The notes under the pieces were generated by a model. It was not told the DNA's origin and made no database searches. It saw only the letters and a list, made by a program, of their open reading frames with translations. A DNA stretch of 64,000 nucleotides, from NCBI GenBank assembly GCA_002733665.1, contig NVWM01000028.1, forward strand, positions 1 to 64,000, written 5' to 3'. Made by a program: the position numbers and the translations under genes. This DNA comes from Lutibacter sp. GTDB lineage: Bacteria > Bacteroidota > Bacteroidia > Flavobacteriales > Flavobacteriaceae. This document shows positions 1 through 9,084 of this stretch, in pieces (within the stretch, counting starts at the first letter, position 1; the number at the start of each line of letters is the position of its first letter).

Positions 1-11
1 TATAAATCAAA

Positions 12-43
12 AAACCTGAACAATAGTACTATTGTTCAGGTTT
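12..43. terminator. Perfect 32-bp palindrome, probable terminator of an upstream gene
   Basis: Two 16-base arms (AAACCTGAACAATAGT and its exact complement) abut with no unpaired centre. They are followed by TTTAAATTATTATTTTTAA. The transcript folds into a hairpin with a short U-rich tail, as expected of an intrinsic terminator for a gene lying left of the window. No coding region is seen before 209. Confidence 0.6.
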
Positions 44-208
44 AAATTATTATTTTTAATCCTTTAATAATCTGTATCGATTATTTAGGACGAGACAAAC
101 ATCAAAGAAAATTTATTTTAATTAAGTAGTAATTGTACAATATAAAATGTGACTTTTTTATATATTCGCGGGTCTAATTATAGTGTAAGTAAAATACAAC
201 TGAATTAT

Positions 209-3154
209 ATGAGATTACTAACAATCATATTATTAATATTGGCAGCACCCATCTATAGCCAAACAGGTCCAGGAGGTGTTGGGAATACTGATGGAGCATC
301 TTCTTTAAAAATATGGTTAAGAGGTGATGATTTGGATGCAGATGCAGATTTTACTGATAATCCCTCAAATGGAGCATTAGTTTCTACTTGGTCAGATTAT
401 AGTGGGAACTCTAATAATTTCACCCAATCTGGAAGTAATAGACCGACTTATTCTATAGGGACATTCAATGCTGTTAATTTTAATGCTAGTGCTGCTACTG
501 TTCAATTTATGAATGCTACTAGTGGTGGTTCTTATAATAATTTTAGCGCTTTTTTTGTAACTACTCCAATAGATGTTAATGTTTCTCATACATTATTTGA
601 TGGAACATCGACTTCTTTAAGAGTAGAGCAATGGAATAATACAAATTTAGTAGGCTTTACAAGATACGGAGTTGCAGATTATTCATCGACTTTGTCTACA
701 CCTTTTGGCACTCGCTCTATTTTATCTTTCCATAAATCAGCTGGTTCTTCTACAATGAATTTTAGACGAAATAATGCTGGTAATAATGTAAATATAGGTT
801 CTTCATCAGCAGGAATTCCTTATAACACTCTTGGGAGAAACTCTGTCGGTGCAGATAAAGCAACAGGAGATTTTTTTGAAGTAATTTTATTTCATAGTCG
901 AGTGAATAATGCCCAAAGGATTATTATTCAGAACTATTTAAGTGCAAAATATGGTAATATTTCTATACAACAGAATTTTTACAACCAAGATAATGCTGGT
1001 AGTGGAAATTTTGATTTTAAAGTAGCAGGTATTGGTAGAACTAATGCTTCCAATATACATTCAGATTCTCAAGGAACTGGAATTATCAGAATAAATAATC
1101 CAAGTGCTTTAACTAACAATAATTTTCTTTTTTGGGGAGAAGATGTAAAAGATGCAAATTATACTTTTTCGATAACCGATGCTTCAAATAATTATGTAGA
1201 TAGAATTGATACTAAATGGCGTGTAAGTAAGCGTAATAATTTAGGGACAGTAACGGTTAGTGTGAATGCTTCAGATTTAAACTTTAACTCACCAGATGGT
1301 TGTAATCAATTGCAATTAGTTATAGATAATAATAGTAATTTCTCATCACCAATAATCACTCACACATTTACGCTTTCAGGAACAGGTGCTAGTGCTGTTT
1401 ATACTGCAACTGGAGTTAATTTTAGTAACAATAATTACTTTACACTTCAATATGTTGATACAATTGTTTTAGATGACACAACAGCATACAATGGTTCTGG
1501 TATTTCAAATGTCTCGGATACATCAGATGGTTGTTATAAGTTGTTAATTAAAAGTACAGCAGACGGAACACCATCTTTATCAGAAAACGCAAATGTTAGA
1601 GAAGTAGAAGTAGAAAGTGGAGGTAAATTAGTTTTAGATGATGGATTTAGATTACAAGTAACTAACGGAATACAATTAGATGGAGAAATTCGTTTAATTG
1701 GAGACTCGCAATTATTACAAACACATACAGGAACAAGTCAAGTAACAGGTTCTGGTAATTTATATAAAGATAAACAAGGGATATTAACTGATGTCTTTCA
1801 ATCTGGATATTGGTCATCACCAGTTACAACGATAGGATCCGAATATACAATTGCTGGAGCATTAAAAGATGGAACTGTGGTAACTAGTGCTACATCTACA
1901 CCTTCAAATATTACTTTTGTGGATGATCATAATGGAGCAACAACTTCACCAATAACTTTAAGTAGAAGATGGTTGGCGAGTTTTGTAAATAGTGATGAGT
2001 TTGCTGTGCATCAAAACGAAAATCAAACATATAATCCTGGAGAAGGATTTAATACAAAAAGTACAGGAAATACTTCAGGGCAAAATTACACATTTATAGG
2101 ATTGCCAAATGATGGAGATTATTCCTCAGCCATTACTTACGGTTATTTTAGTTTGTTAGGAAACCCATATCCATCAGTTTTAGATGGAAATCAATTTTTA
2201 AGTGATAATAGCGCAGTGCTGAATACACTATACTTTTGGGATGGAGAAAACGATAATTCAGGCTCACATATTAGAAGTGCTTACCAAGGAGGTTACGCAA
2301 CGTATGTATCAGGAATAGGAACTCCTTTTGGAGCAGGAGCAACACCGAATCAGTATGTTTCAGTAGGTCAAGGGTTTCTTGTATATGCCTCAACAACAGG
2401 AACTATAGTCTTTAACAACGCTCAAAGAAATTTTAGTACTGCATCATCATTTTATGGAAAATCTTCGGTAACAACACCTTTTCCAATACTTCGTATAGGT
2501 CTTGATATTGAGTTAGATAATAATGAAATATACCATAGACAATTAGGTGTTGGTTTTAGAGGCTTGACAAATAATCTTGATGAAGGCGATGCCTATATGT
2601 TAGATTTTCAACCGAGCGATTTTGCTTTAGTTGTCAATGATACTCCAGGTCTTTTTGTAATCACAGGAATAGAAGATTATTCTGAATCTATAGAAATACC
2701 ATTGCGTGTGTATTTAAATCAGCAAAGAAATTTAACTTTCAAGATTGATGCAATTGAAAATTTCACTCCAACAAATATTTTTCTTAAGGATGCTGATACA
2801 AATCAATTTTATGATTTAGCAACTGATGTTGATTTGACGTTGCCTGCAGGAGATTATGTTGATAGGTTCTTTGTTACATTCAATAATGGAGTTCTTTCTA
2901 CCGGTGAAGAAACGATAGATGATAATAATATTTTAATTTCTGATAATGATGATGTATTAAATGTTAGAACTGCTGATAATACAATTATAAATACTATTGC
3001 AGTTTATTCAATTTTAGGACAAATATTAATAACTGAAAAAGTAAACGCTTCAACAATTGACTTATCAATTAAATTTAAAAAAGGGCAAATTCTTATTGTA
3101 AAAGTTGAGTTAGAAAACGGAAGTGTTATTTCAAAAAAGTTTATAAAGAGATAA
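209..3154 (+). CDS. Secreted T9SS cargo protein with LamG-like domain and C-terminal sorting domain
   Basis: A large secreted protein of 981 residues. The start is the ATG at 209, because it begins a clean signal peptide (MRLLTIILLILAAPIYSQ); the longer frame opens with GTG at 149 and would put a polar extension before the signal. Residues about 25-230 look like a LamG/concanavalin-A-like fold (SLKIWLRGDD, TWSDYSG). The following segment (AKYGNISI, VAGIGRTN, FLFWGED) resembles the DUF8202 domain found in such proteins. The last ~75 residues (VYSILGQILITEK, ending SKKFIKR) form a type A T9SS sorting domain, so the product is probably exported by the type IX system and held at or released from the surface. 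Ligand unknown; adhesion or glycan binding is a guess from the fold. Confidence 0.85.
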   Translation: MRLLTIILLILAAPIYSQTGPGGVGNTDGASSLKIWLRGDDLDADADFTDNPSNGALVSTWSDYSGNSNNFTQSGSNRPTYSIGTFNAVNFNASAATVQFMNATSGGSYNNFSAFFVTTPIDVNVSHTLFDGTSTSLRVEQWNNTNLVGFTRYGVADYSSTLSTPFGTRSILSFHKSAGSSTMNFRRNNAGNNVNIGSSSAGIPYNTLGRNSVGADKATGDFFEVILFHSRVNNAQRIIIQNYLSAKYGNISIQQNFYNQDNAGSGNFDFKVAGIGRTNASNIHSDSQGTGIIRINNPSALTNNNFLFWGEDVKDANYTFSITDASNNYVDRIDTKWRVSKRNNLGTVTVSVNASDLNFNSPDGCNQLQLVIDNNSNFSSPIITHTFTLSGTGASAVYTATGVNFSNNNYFTLQYVDTIVLDDTTAYNGSGISNVSDTSDGCYKLLIKSTADGTPSLSENANVREVEVESGGKLVLDDGFRLQVTNGIQLDGEIRLIGDSQLLQTHTGTSQVTGSGNLYKDKQGILTDVFQSGYWSSPVTTIGSEYTIAGALKDGTVVTSATSTPSNITFVDDHNGATTSPITLSRRWLASFVNSDEFAVHQNENQTYNPGEGFNTKSTGNTSGQNYTFIGLPNDGDYSSAITYGYFSLLGNPYPSVLDGNQFLSDNSAVLNTLYFWDGENDNSGSHIRSAYQGGYATYVSGIGTPFGAGATPNQYVSVGQGFLVYASTTGTIVFNNAQRNFSTASSFYGKSSVTTPFPILRIGLDIELDNNEIYHRQLGVGFRGLTNNLDEGDAYMLDFQPSDFALVVNDTPGLFVITGIEDYSESIEIPLRVYLNQQRNLTFKIDAIENFTPTNIFLKDADTNQFYDLATDVDLTLPAGDYVDRFFVTFNNGVLSTGEETIDDNNILISDNDDVLNVRTADNTIINTIAVYSILGQILITEKVNASTIDLSIKFKKGQILIVKVELENGSVISKKFIKR

Positions 3155-3176
3155 TTTTTATTTAAATTAAACTATA

Positions 3177-3208
3177 AAGGCCGTTAAGAAATTAACGGCT
3201 TTTTTTTG
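3177..3208 (+). terminator. Rho-independent terminator after the T9SS protein gene
   Basis: GCCGTTAA at 3180-3187 pairs with TTAACGGC at 3192-3199 around a GAAA loop, followed by eight T. It lies 25 bases after the stop of the T9SS gene and directly before the glmM promoter. Confidence 0.85.
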
Positions 3209-3237
3209 GCTCATAAAAATGTAAAAATCTATCTTTG
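3206..3237 (+). promoter_or_regulatory. Bacteroidota-type promoter of glmM
   Basis: TTG at 3206-3208, a 21-base spacer and TATCTTTG at 3230-3237 match the TTG / TAnnTTTG consensus of the Bacteroidota housekeeping sigma factor. The glmM ATG follows 19 bases later. The -33 element lies in the T-run of the preceding terminator. Confidence 0.65.
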
Positions 3238-3256
3238 TACTAAATAAAATAAGCTA

Positions 3257-4645
3257 ATGACATTAATAAAATCTATATCAGGAATTAGAGGGACAATTGG
3301 AGGAGAAATTGGAAATAATTTAACACCAATTGATGCAGTGAAATTTGCATCAGCATACGGAAGTTGGCTTATCAGGAGGAATGCAGATAAACAACAATTA
3401 ACTGTTGTTATTGGTCGCGATGCACGTATTTCTGGTAAAATGATAAGTTCATTAGTAGCCAATACATTAGTTGGTTTAGGAATAGATGTTATAGACTTAG
3501 GACTTTCAACAACACCAACAGTTGAGGTTGCAGTACCTATTGAAAATGCTGATGGTGGAATTATTTTAACTGCATCGCACAATCCAAAACAGTGGAATGC
3601 ATTGAAATTATTAAATGAAAAAGGAGAGTTTTTAAATGGAGCAGAAGGTCAAAAAATATTGACAATTGCTGAAACTGATGATGTTTCTTTTGCAGATGTT
3701 GATGATTTAGGAACGTATTCTAAAAACAAGACTTATGTTGATAAACATATTGATGAAGTTTTAAAATTAGAGTTAGTTGATATTGATGCAATTAAAAGAG
3801 CAAAGTTTAAAGTAGTCGTTGATGCTGTTAATTCAACTGGAGGAATTTTTATTCCTGCTTTATTAGATAGATTAGGAGTAGAGTGTGTAAAACTATACTG
3901 TGAACCAAACGGACAATTTCCTCACAATCCTGAACCTTTAAAAGAGCATTTAACTGATATATCAGAATTAGTTGTAAAAGAGAAAGCAGACTTTGGAATA
4001 GTTGTAGATCCAGATGTTGATAGATTGGCATTAGTTAGTGAGGATGGTTCAATGTTTGGAGAAGAATATACTTTAGTTGCTTGTGCAGATTATGTACTTT
4101 CTAAAAAGCCAGGAAATACAGTTTCTAATATGTCATCTTCTCGCGCTTTGCGTGATGTGACTCAAAAGCATGGAGGAACTTACCAAGCAAGTGCTGTTGG
4201 AGAAGTAAATGTTGTGCAGTTGATGAAAGATACCAATGCAATCATTGGAGGAGAAGGAAACGGAGGAATCATTTATCCAGAATCTCATTACGGACGTGAT
4301 TCTCTGGTTGGTGTAGCCTTATTCTTATCGCATTTAGCAAATCTTGACGTGTCTTGTAAAGAGTTGAGAGATAGTTATCCTAGTTATTTCATGAGTAAAA
4401 ACAAGATTCAATTGACACCTCAAATTGATGTTGACAAAATCTTGGGAGTAATGGCTGATAAGTACAAAAACGAAGATGTTTTAACTATTGATGGTGTAAA
4501 AGTAAATTTTGAAACGGAATGGGTTCATTTACGTAAATCAAACACAGAGCCAATCATTAGAATTTATACAGAAAGTACTTCTCAAGAAAGCGCAGACAAC
4601 TTGGCACAACGAATCATTTCAGAAATTAAAGAAATTATTGAATAA
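3257..4645 (+). CDS. glmM: Phosphoglucosamine mutase
   Basis: Interconverts glucosamine-6-phosphate and glucosamine-1-phosphate on the route to UDP-GlcNAc, feeding peptidoglycan and lipid A. The 462-residue length fits the alpha-D-phosphohexomutase family. Visible motifs: the phosphoserine loop TASHNP (Ser about residue 107), the metal-binding loop DPDVDR, the sugar-binding GEGNGG and the phosphate-binding RKSNTEPIIRIY near the C-terminus. A good promoter lies 19 bases upstream of the ATG. The stop codon shares one base with the ATG of the next gene, so the two are translationally coupled. A phosphomannomutase role cannot be excluded from sequence alone, but GlmM is the usual identity in this lineage. 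Confidence 0.9.
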   Translation: MTLIKSISGIRGTIGGEIGNNLTPIDAVKFASAYGSWLIRRNADKQQLTVVIGRDARISGKMISSLVANTLVGLGIDVIDLGLSTTPTVEVAVPIENADGGIILTASHNPKQWNALKLLNEKGEFLNGAEGQKILTIAETDDVSFADVDDLGTYSKNKTYVDKHIDEVLKLELVDIDAIKRAKFKVVVDAVNSTGGIFIPALLDRLGVECVKLYCEPNGQFPHNPEPLKEHLTDISELVVKEKADFGIVVDPDVDRLALVSEDGSMFGEEYTLVACADYVLSKKPGNTVSNMSSSRALRDVTQKHGGTYQASAVGEVNVVQLMKDTNAIIGGEGNGGIIYPESHYGRDSLVGVALFLSHLANLDVSCKELRDSYPSYFMSKNKIQLTPQIDVDKILGVMADKYKNEDVLTIDGVKVNFETEWVHLRKSNTEPIIRIYTESTSQESADNLAQRIISEIKEIIE

Positions 4646-5478
4646 TGAAAAAACTATTATTATTGCTTATAATTTTAACTGTAACACCTCTTTTTTCTCA
4701 AGTAAAAGAAGATAAATCAGAAAATGGAAATAAGGGCAAAATGTATATTATTTGGGGGTGGAATAGAGGAAATTATAGCGATTCTGATATTCATTTTAAA
4801 GGAGAAAACTATGACTTTACATTATACGATGTAAAAGCAAAGGACAAAGTAAATGCATTTACATTTAGAGATTATGCAAATCCTGGAAGAATTACAATTC
4901 CACAGACAAATTACAGAATAGGATATTTTTTTCATGAAAACTATACCGTTTCTATAGGAGTAGATCATATGAAATATGTGATGAGAAATTATCAAACTGT
5001 CAAAATTGATGGAGAAATAAATGTAGGAACACAGTTTGATGGAGTTTATAACAATGATGATATTCTTCTAACACACAGTTTTTTAACATTCGAACATACA
5101 GATGGATTGAACTATATTAATCTAGAAGTAAATAGATTTGATAAGTTAAATAAGTTGTTAAACTTTAAGTCAAAAGATGTTGAGATTAATATAACAGAAG
5201 GAATTGGAGCAGGAATTTTATACCCAAAGACAAACACAAAACTGTTAGGAAAAGAGCGCTATGATGACTTTAATGTTGCTGGATATGGAATTAGTGCCAA
5301 AGTTGGTTTAAACCTGACTTTTTTCAAATATTTCTTTTTGCAATCAGATTTTAAAATTGGATATATTAATATGGATAATATTAGAACAACAGCAAATAAG
5401 TCAGATTCTGCATCACAAAATTTTACTTTTTATGAAAAAACAATTATGATTGGAACACGTTTTCGATTAGGAAAGTAA
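4645..5478 (+). CDS. Predicted outer-membrane beta-barrel protein, unknown function
   Basis: A 277-residue protein with a clear signal peptide (MKKLLLLLIILTVTPLFSQ). The rest alternates polar and aromatic residues (MYIIWGWNRGNYS, YRIGYFFHENYTVSIGVDHM, FFLQSDFKIGYINM) and ends TIMIGTRFRLGK. This pattern suits a small outer-membrane barrel whose last strand ends in an alternating hydrophobic stretch. I do not recognise a named family. It starts one base inside the glmM stop codon and so is co-transcribed with it. It converges head-on with the acyltransferase gene, which begins at the next base on the other strand. Confidence 0.7.
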   Translation: MKKLLLLLIILTVTPLFSQVKEDKSENGNKGKMYIIWGWNRGNYSDSDIHFKGENYDFTLYDVKAKDKVNAFTFRDYANPGRITIPQTNYRIGYFFHENYTVSIGVDHMKYVMRNYQTVKIDGEINVGTQFDGVYNNDDILLTHSFLTFEHTDGLNYINLEVNRFDKLNKLLNFKSKDVEINITEGIGAGILYPKTNTKLLGKERYDDFNVAGYGISAKVGLNLTFFKYFFLQSDFKIGYINMDNIRTTANKSDSASQNFTFYEKTIMIGTRFRLGK

Positions 5479-6381
5479 TTATTTAGATTTCATTTTCAAG
5501 TACTCTTGATATTTATCCTTGTGCTTAAAACGATTGTGAGTCCAGAAATAATATTGAGGAGTTTCACGAATTTGTTCTTCAACTTTTCTTAAGAAAATAT
5601 CAGTCAATTCGTAATCCGGATATTTTTTTGCATCATCAGTAATTAAAGTAAATGAACTTTCATAATAACCTCTTTTTAATTTTTTAGTACTCACTAAAAT
5701 AATATTCAGATCATATTTTTTAGCAAGCATTTCTGCTCCAGTATGTATAGGAACTTTTACTCCCAAAAATTCACTCCAATAATGTGTCTTTTCTAACATT
5801 GGAGACTGATCGCTTAAAAGACCATACATTCCTTGGATTTTATTTTTTTGATTATTATTTATTTCTGAGATCACCTTAGATGTCTGAAAAAATTCGGCAC
5901 CGAACTTTTGCCTTGACTTTAATATTTTCGCATTAAAATAGGGGTTACTTACTTTTGTGTAACCTGCATATCCTTTATATTTCATGAAAGAATTTAGCCC
6001 AACAATCCATTCCCAATTAGCGTAATGAGAACCTATAAGAATAACACTTTTCCCATCTTTATATATTTGGTCCAACAAATCAATGTTAGTATAAGAATAG
6101 TGCTTTTTAAGGCTTGTTTTAGAAATTGTAAATGATTTTATCATTTCCATAAAGATATCTGTAAAATGGCGATAAAATTTACGTCTAATGCTTTTCAATT
6201 CCTTAGCCGATTTCTTAGGGAAAGCCAATTTTAAATTACCGTAAACAACTTTTTTTCTATAACCAATAATATAGTATAATAAGAAAGCAATTACATCAGA
6301 AAGCATGTAAAGGATTCTAAATGGAAGAATAGATATCAGCCAAATAATTGGATAAACAAGTATGTAAATTAATAATTGCAT
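5479..6381 (-). CDS. Lysophospholipid/lipid A acyltransferase, LpxL/HtrB family
   Basis: Predicted to transfer a secondary acyl chain to the lipid A precursor at the inner face of the cytoplasmic membrane. At 300 residues it has the size of LpxL/HtrB enzymes. The N-terminus is one hydrophobic anchor (YILVYPIIWLISILPF), followed by a basic stretch. The catalytic HX4(D/E) motif appears as SHYANWEW near residue 118. A second conserved block, GLLSDQSP, follows. The C-terminal QIRETPQYYFWTHNRFK matches the family's WxHxRFK ending. The gene is divergent from the rhomboid gene and abuts the barrel-protein gene without a gap. Which acylation position it serves cannot be told. Confidence 0.85.
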   Translation of the reverse strand: MQLLIYILVYPIIWLISILPFRILYMLSDVIAFLLYYIIGYRKKVVYGNLKLAFPKKSAKELKSIRRKFYRHFTDIFMEMIKSFTISKTSLKKHYSYTNIDLLDQIYKDGKSVILIGSHYANWEWIVGLNSFMKYKGYAGYTKVSNPYFNAKILKSRQKFGAEFFQTSKVISEINNNQKNKIQGMYGLLSDQSPMLEKTHYWSEFLGVKVPIHTGAEMLAKKYDLNIILVSTKKLKRGYYESSFTLITDDAKKYPDYELTDIFLRKVEEQIRETPQYYFWTHNRFKHKDKYQEYLKMKSK

Positions 6382-6413
6382 TGAATATTTCGTGCAAATA
6401 TCGGATATAATTT

Positions 6414-6421
6414 TATCTTTG
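6414..6421 (+). promoter_or_regulatory. -7 element (TATCTTTG) before the rhomboid gene
   Basis: TATCTTTG matches TAnnTTTG exactly and lies 18 bases before the ATG at 6440. No well-spaced TTG is visible upstream, so only the -7 element is claimed. Confidence 0.4.
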
Positions 6422-6439
6422 GATGAATAAAAAATAAAA

Positions 6440-7087
6440 ATGAGTCAAACAGTAATTATTATCATTATAGCCAATGTTCTATTCTCGTTGAAGGGATTTA
6501 AAGATCAACATTTTTTTAATAAAAATAAGTTTCAAATTGGTGCAATAAAAAAAGGGGAATACTTGAGACTTTTTACCTCTGCATTTTTACATGTAGATAT
6601 GCAGCATTTGATATTCAATATGTTAACACTCTATTTTTTTGCTGATTTTGTCATTGATATTGTTGGTGTACCAAAATTTGTAATCATATATATAGGAAGT
6701 TTATTATTTGGAGGATTATTTTCGCTTAACTATCATAAGAATGATTTGTATTATAGTGCTGTTGGAGCATCAGGAGCAGTTATGGGAGTTTTGTATGCAG
6801 CAATAATGCTGGATCCAACAATAAGATTAGGGTTCATTTTTGTCCCAATTCCAATTCCTGGATATGTTTTTGGATTAGGATATCTATTATATTCTATTTA
6901 TGGAATGAAAAAAAGTATTGGAAATATTGGGCATAGTGCACATATTGGAGGAGCCATTGGAGGTTATGCATTGACACTACTTTTATATCCAGATGTTTTT
7001 ATAATCAATAAAAGAATGGTAATCATTCTTGCAATACCTATTATATTACTATTTGTATATGAAGAATACTTAAAAAGAAAGTCATAA
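6440..7087 (+). CDS. Rhomboid family intramembrane serine protease
   Basis: Predicted to cleave transmembrane substrates within the inner membrane. The 215 residues hold about six hydrophobic segments. The family hallmarks are all present: HVDMQHLIFNML (the conserved HxxxN region), the catalytic serine in GASGAVMG near residue 111, and the catalytic histidine in GHSAHIGGAIGG near residue 167. The protein is a bare rhomboid core without extra domains. It stands alone between a divergent acyltransferase gene and a tRNA. Its substrate is unknown. Confidence 0.9.
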   Translation: MSQTVIIIIIANVLFSLKGFKDQHFFNKNKFQIGAIKKGEYLRLFTSAFLHVDMQHLIFNMLTLYFFADFVIDIVGVPKFVIIYIGSLLFGGLFSLNYHKNDLYYSAVGASGAVMGVLYAAIMLDPTIRLGFIFVPIPIPGYVFGLGYLLYSIYGMKKSIGNIGHSAHIGGAIGGYALTLLLYPDVFIINKRMVIILAIPIILLFVYEEYLKRKS

Positions 7088-7119
7088 AAAAACTCTGATG
7101 AATTTATCAGAGTTTTTTT
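7086..7119. terminator. Bidirectional terminator between the rhomboid gene and tRNA-Gly
   Basis: A run of A then ACTCTGAT (to 7099) pairs with ATCAGAGT plus a run of T (7106-7119) around a six-base loop, giving about 14 pairs. A-tract and T-tract flank both sides, so it can stop the rhomboid transcript on the plus strand and the tRNA transcript on the minus strand. Confidence 0.85.
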
Positions 7120-7120
7120 G

Positions 7121-7193
7121 AGCGAGAGACCGGGCTCGAACCGGCGACAGTCAGCTTGGAAGGCTGAAGCTCTACCAACTGAGCTACTCTCGC
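7121..7193 (-). tRNA. tRNA-Gly (anticodon TCC)
   Basis: Read on the minus strand this is a 73-base cloverleaf. The acceptor GCGAGAG pairs with CTCTCGC. The D arm is GCTC/GAGC, the anticodon stem TCAGC/GCTGA with loop CTTCCAA, and the T arm GCCGG-TTCGAGC-CCGGT. The anticodon TCC reads glycine codons GGA/GGG. CCA is not encoded, as is usual in this phylum. Confidence 0.95.
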
Positions 7194-7256
7194 ATTATCA
7201 AGTGCAAATATACAAGTACTTTCAAGCATTACAAACAACTTTTGTTAAAAAAAATA

Positions 7257-7703
7257 TTAATAAAACGTATTGTCCTCTCTTAGAACCTTTAAGAAATGAA
7301 AACCATAGATATTATACCCTTCATTATAATAAAATTTATGACTTTTAGGATTTCCAACATAAGTATTCAATTCTGATGCTTCGCAACCTTTTTCTTTTGA
7401 ATATTCATAAATCCATTTAAAAAAACGTTTTCCTAGACCTTTTGAACGATAATTATGATCAATAACAACATGATCAACTTCCATGCTTTTACCTATATAA
7501 TGTCTTGTCATAAACCAGATTCCGCAGATACCAATTAATTTGTTATCATCATACATAACTGCACATTCATAATTTTGTTCGCACATTTCTAGTAATCGAG
7601 GTTTTAAAATCTCATCAGGAGTTTTATCATTTACTTTCCTTAGAAGTGGAATGATGTCAAAAATTTGATTTTTTGGTAATATTTTTATTTTGATAGAATC
7701 CAT
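7257..7703 (-). CDS. GNAT family N-acetyltransferase
   Basis: A 148-residue single-domain protein of the GCN5-related acetyltransferase fold, predicted to move an acetyl group from acetyl-CoA to an amine. Motif A is clear: VVIDHNYRSKGLGKRFFKWI, with the acetyl-CoA pyrophosphate-binding R-x-x-G-x-G/A pattern near residue 85. The C-terminal ELNTYVGNPKSHKFYYNEGY matches motif B, where the tyrosine acts as general acid. It is divergent from a second GNAT gene with only 34 bases between the two starts, so the promoters must overlap. Substrate unknown. Confidence 0.85.
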   Translation of the reverse strand: MDSIKIKILPKNQIFDIIPLLRKVNDKTPDEILKPRLLEMCEQNYECAVMYDDNKLIGICGIWFMTRHYIGKSMEVDHVVIDHNYRSKGLGKRFFKWIYEYSKEKGCEASELNTYVGNPKSHKFYYNEGYNIYGFHFLKVLREDNTFY

Positions 7704-7737
7704 TAATAATAGTATATTTCACAAATATAAATATTTT

Positions 7738-8178
7738 ATGGTTGATATTAAATTCATTTCTACTGAAGAAACATATAAAATAAGACGAGAAATTTTACGA
7801 AGAAATATTTCATTGACTGAAAAAAACGAAGATGATTTTGATAAAACAACCTTTCATTTAGGAGCATTTATTGATGATAAATTGGTTAGTGTTGCTACTT
7901 TTATGCAAAATGACCATAAATATTTTGAAGGATTTCAATATCGATTGCGCGGAATGGCAACATTAAATGAATTTCAAGGAAAAGGATTAGGAAAGGAATT
8001 AATATTAAAGGCAGAGGAAGTTTTGAAAGTAAAAGAAGTAGATGTACTATGGTGCAATGCACGAGTTGTGGCTTTAGGATTCTATAAAAAAATGGGATTT
8101 AAAATAAAAGGACCGAAATTTGATATTCCATTGATTGGTGATCATTACGAAATGTATAAAATGTTAAAAGATGTTTAA
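7738..8178 (+). CDS. GNAT family N-acetyltransferase
   Basis: A 146-residue acetyltransferase. I use the ATG at 7738 (MVDIKFISTEE). The in-frame ATG at 7690 would place the first residues inside the divergent GNAT gene and adds a stretch unlike a GNAT N-terminus. Motif A reads LNEFQGKGLGKELILKAEE. The C-terminal VDVLWCNARVVALGFYKKMGF is motif B, typical of the YitI/ElaA-like branch. It overlaps the next gene, a peptidase, by eight bases, so the two form an operon. The substrate is not apparent. Confidence 0.85.
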   Translation: MVDIKFISTEETYKIRREILRRNISLTEKNEDDFDKTTFHLGAFIDDKLVSVATFMQNDHKYFEGFQYRLRGMATLNEFQGKGLGKELILKAEEVLKVKEVDVLWCNARVVALGFYKKMGFKIKGPKFDIPLIGDHYEMYKMLKDV

Positions 8179-8875
8179 GAATTTTTTTGTAATACTATTA
8201 TTTGCATGTTTTGTATCTGAATCTGATAAAGAATACACATTGGATGAACTAATAGGAAAAGGCTCGCCAGAATTTTACGGAGAAGGTTACCAACTTCAAA
8301 AAGAAGCATACGATGCTTTCTTATTAATGAAGGCTGAAGCTCTAATAAGCGGAATAGATATAGAGATTGTTTCAAGTTATCGCAGTTTTGAGCATCAAAA
8401 AAGAATATGGACGCGTAAGTATATGAAATTTATTTCCGAAGGTTTGACTCCTTCAGAAACAATTGATAAAATAATCGAATATTCAACAATTCCGGGAACA
8501 TCTCGCCATCATTGGGGAACAGATGTTGATATTATAGATGGAAGTAAGAAAGCACCTAAGAATGTTCTCAATTCAAATAATTTTTTAGACAATAACGTAT
8601 ATAGTGAATTGCGAATTTGGTTAGAGGAAAATGCTAATAAATTTGGATTTTATCTTGTTTACACAAATGACACTTCTAGAAAAGGCTTTAAATATGAGCC
8701 ATGGCATTATAGTTATAAACCGCTTTCAAAACCAATGCTCAAGCAATATTTAAAGGTAGATATTCAGAAATTATTGAAGTCAGAAGAATTGCAAGGAAGC
8801 AAATACTTTACTGATGAGTTTATAGATAAGTATATTATTCAAAATATATGTGCTATAAATACCTCTTTAAAATAA
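8171..8875 (+). CDS. M15 family D-alanyl-D-alanine carboxypeptidase (VanY-like)
   Basis: Predicted zinc peptidase acting on peptidoglycan stem peptides in the periplasm. The 234-residue protein begins with a short hydrophobic segment (MFKNFFVILLFACFVS) that can serve as a signal, with a possible lipoprotein-type cysteine. The M15B signature is complete: SYRSFEHQKRIW, the metal site SRHHWGTDVDI (His and Asp ligands) and the third ligand with catalytic Glu in EPWHYSYKP. It overlaps the upstream GNAT gene by eight bases and is followed by a strong terminator, so it ends the operon. Carboxypeptidase versus endopeptidase activity cannot be judged from sequence. Confidence 0.88.
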   Translation: MFKNFFVILLFACFVSESDKEYTLDELIGKGSPEFYGEGYQLQKEAYDAFLLMKAEALISGIDIEIVSSYRSFEHQKRIWTRKYMKFISEGLTPSETIDKIIEYSTIPGTSRHHWGTDVDIIDGSKKAPKNVLNSNNFLDNNVYSELRIWLEENANKFGFYLVYTNDTSRKGFKYEPWHYSYKPLSKPMLKQYLKVDIQKLLKSEELQGSKYFTDEFIDKYIIQNICAINTSLK

Positions 8876-8902
8876 AAAAACCCTTGATTTCCAAGGGTTT
8901 TT
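8876..8902. terminator. Hairpin terminator between the M15 peptidase gene and tRNA-Met
   Basis: AAAAACCCTTG (8876-8886) pairs with CAAGGGTTTTT (8892-8902) around a five-base loop. It is flanked by A and T tracts on the two sides, so it can serve the peptidase gene on the plus strand and the tRNA on the minus strand. Confidence 0.85.
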
Positions 8903-8905
8903 GAG

Positions 8906-8979
8906 TAGCGTGATGCAGAATTGAACTGCAGACCTCCGGGTTATGAATCCGACGCTCTAACCAACTGAGCTACCACGCC
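8906..8979 (-). tRNA. tRNA-Met (anticodon CAT)
   Basis: A 74-base cloverleaf on the minus strand. Acceptor GGCGTGG pairs with TCACGCT (two G-T wobbles), the D arm is GCTC/GAGC, and the anticodon loop TTCATAA gives CAT. The T arm is TGCAG-TTCAATT-CTGCA. The first acceptor pair is G-T rather than the open C-A of initiator tRNA, so elongator methionine is the best reading. A tRNA-Ile with lysidine at C34 also carries CAT and is less likely from the body sequence. Confidence 0.88.
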
Positions 8980-9084
8980 ATTAAGCGGTTGCAAATATAA
9001 AATAATTATAGATTGTGACAAGCAATACAATTTAATTTTTTTAAATAAAATAATTAGTTATATTGTGCTTTCAATAGATTGTAT

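Noticed and set aside
7118-7348. Open frame on the plus strand across the tRNA
   Set aside because: It reads antisense through tRNA-Gly and a GNAT gene; it is a shadow.
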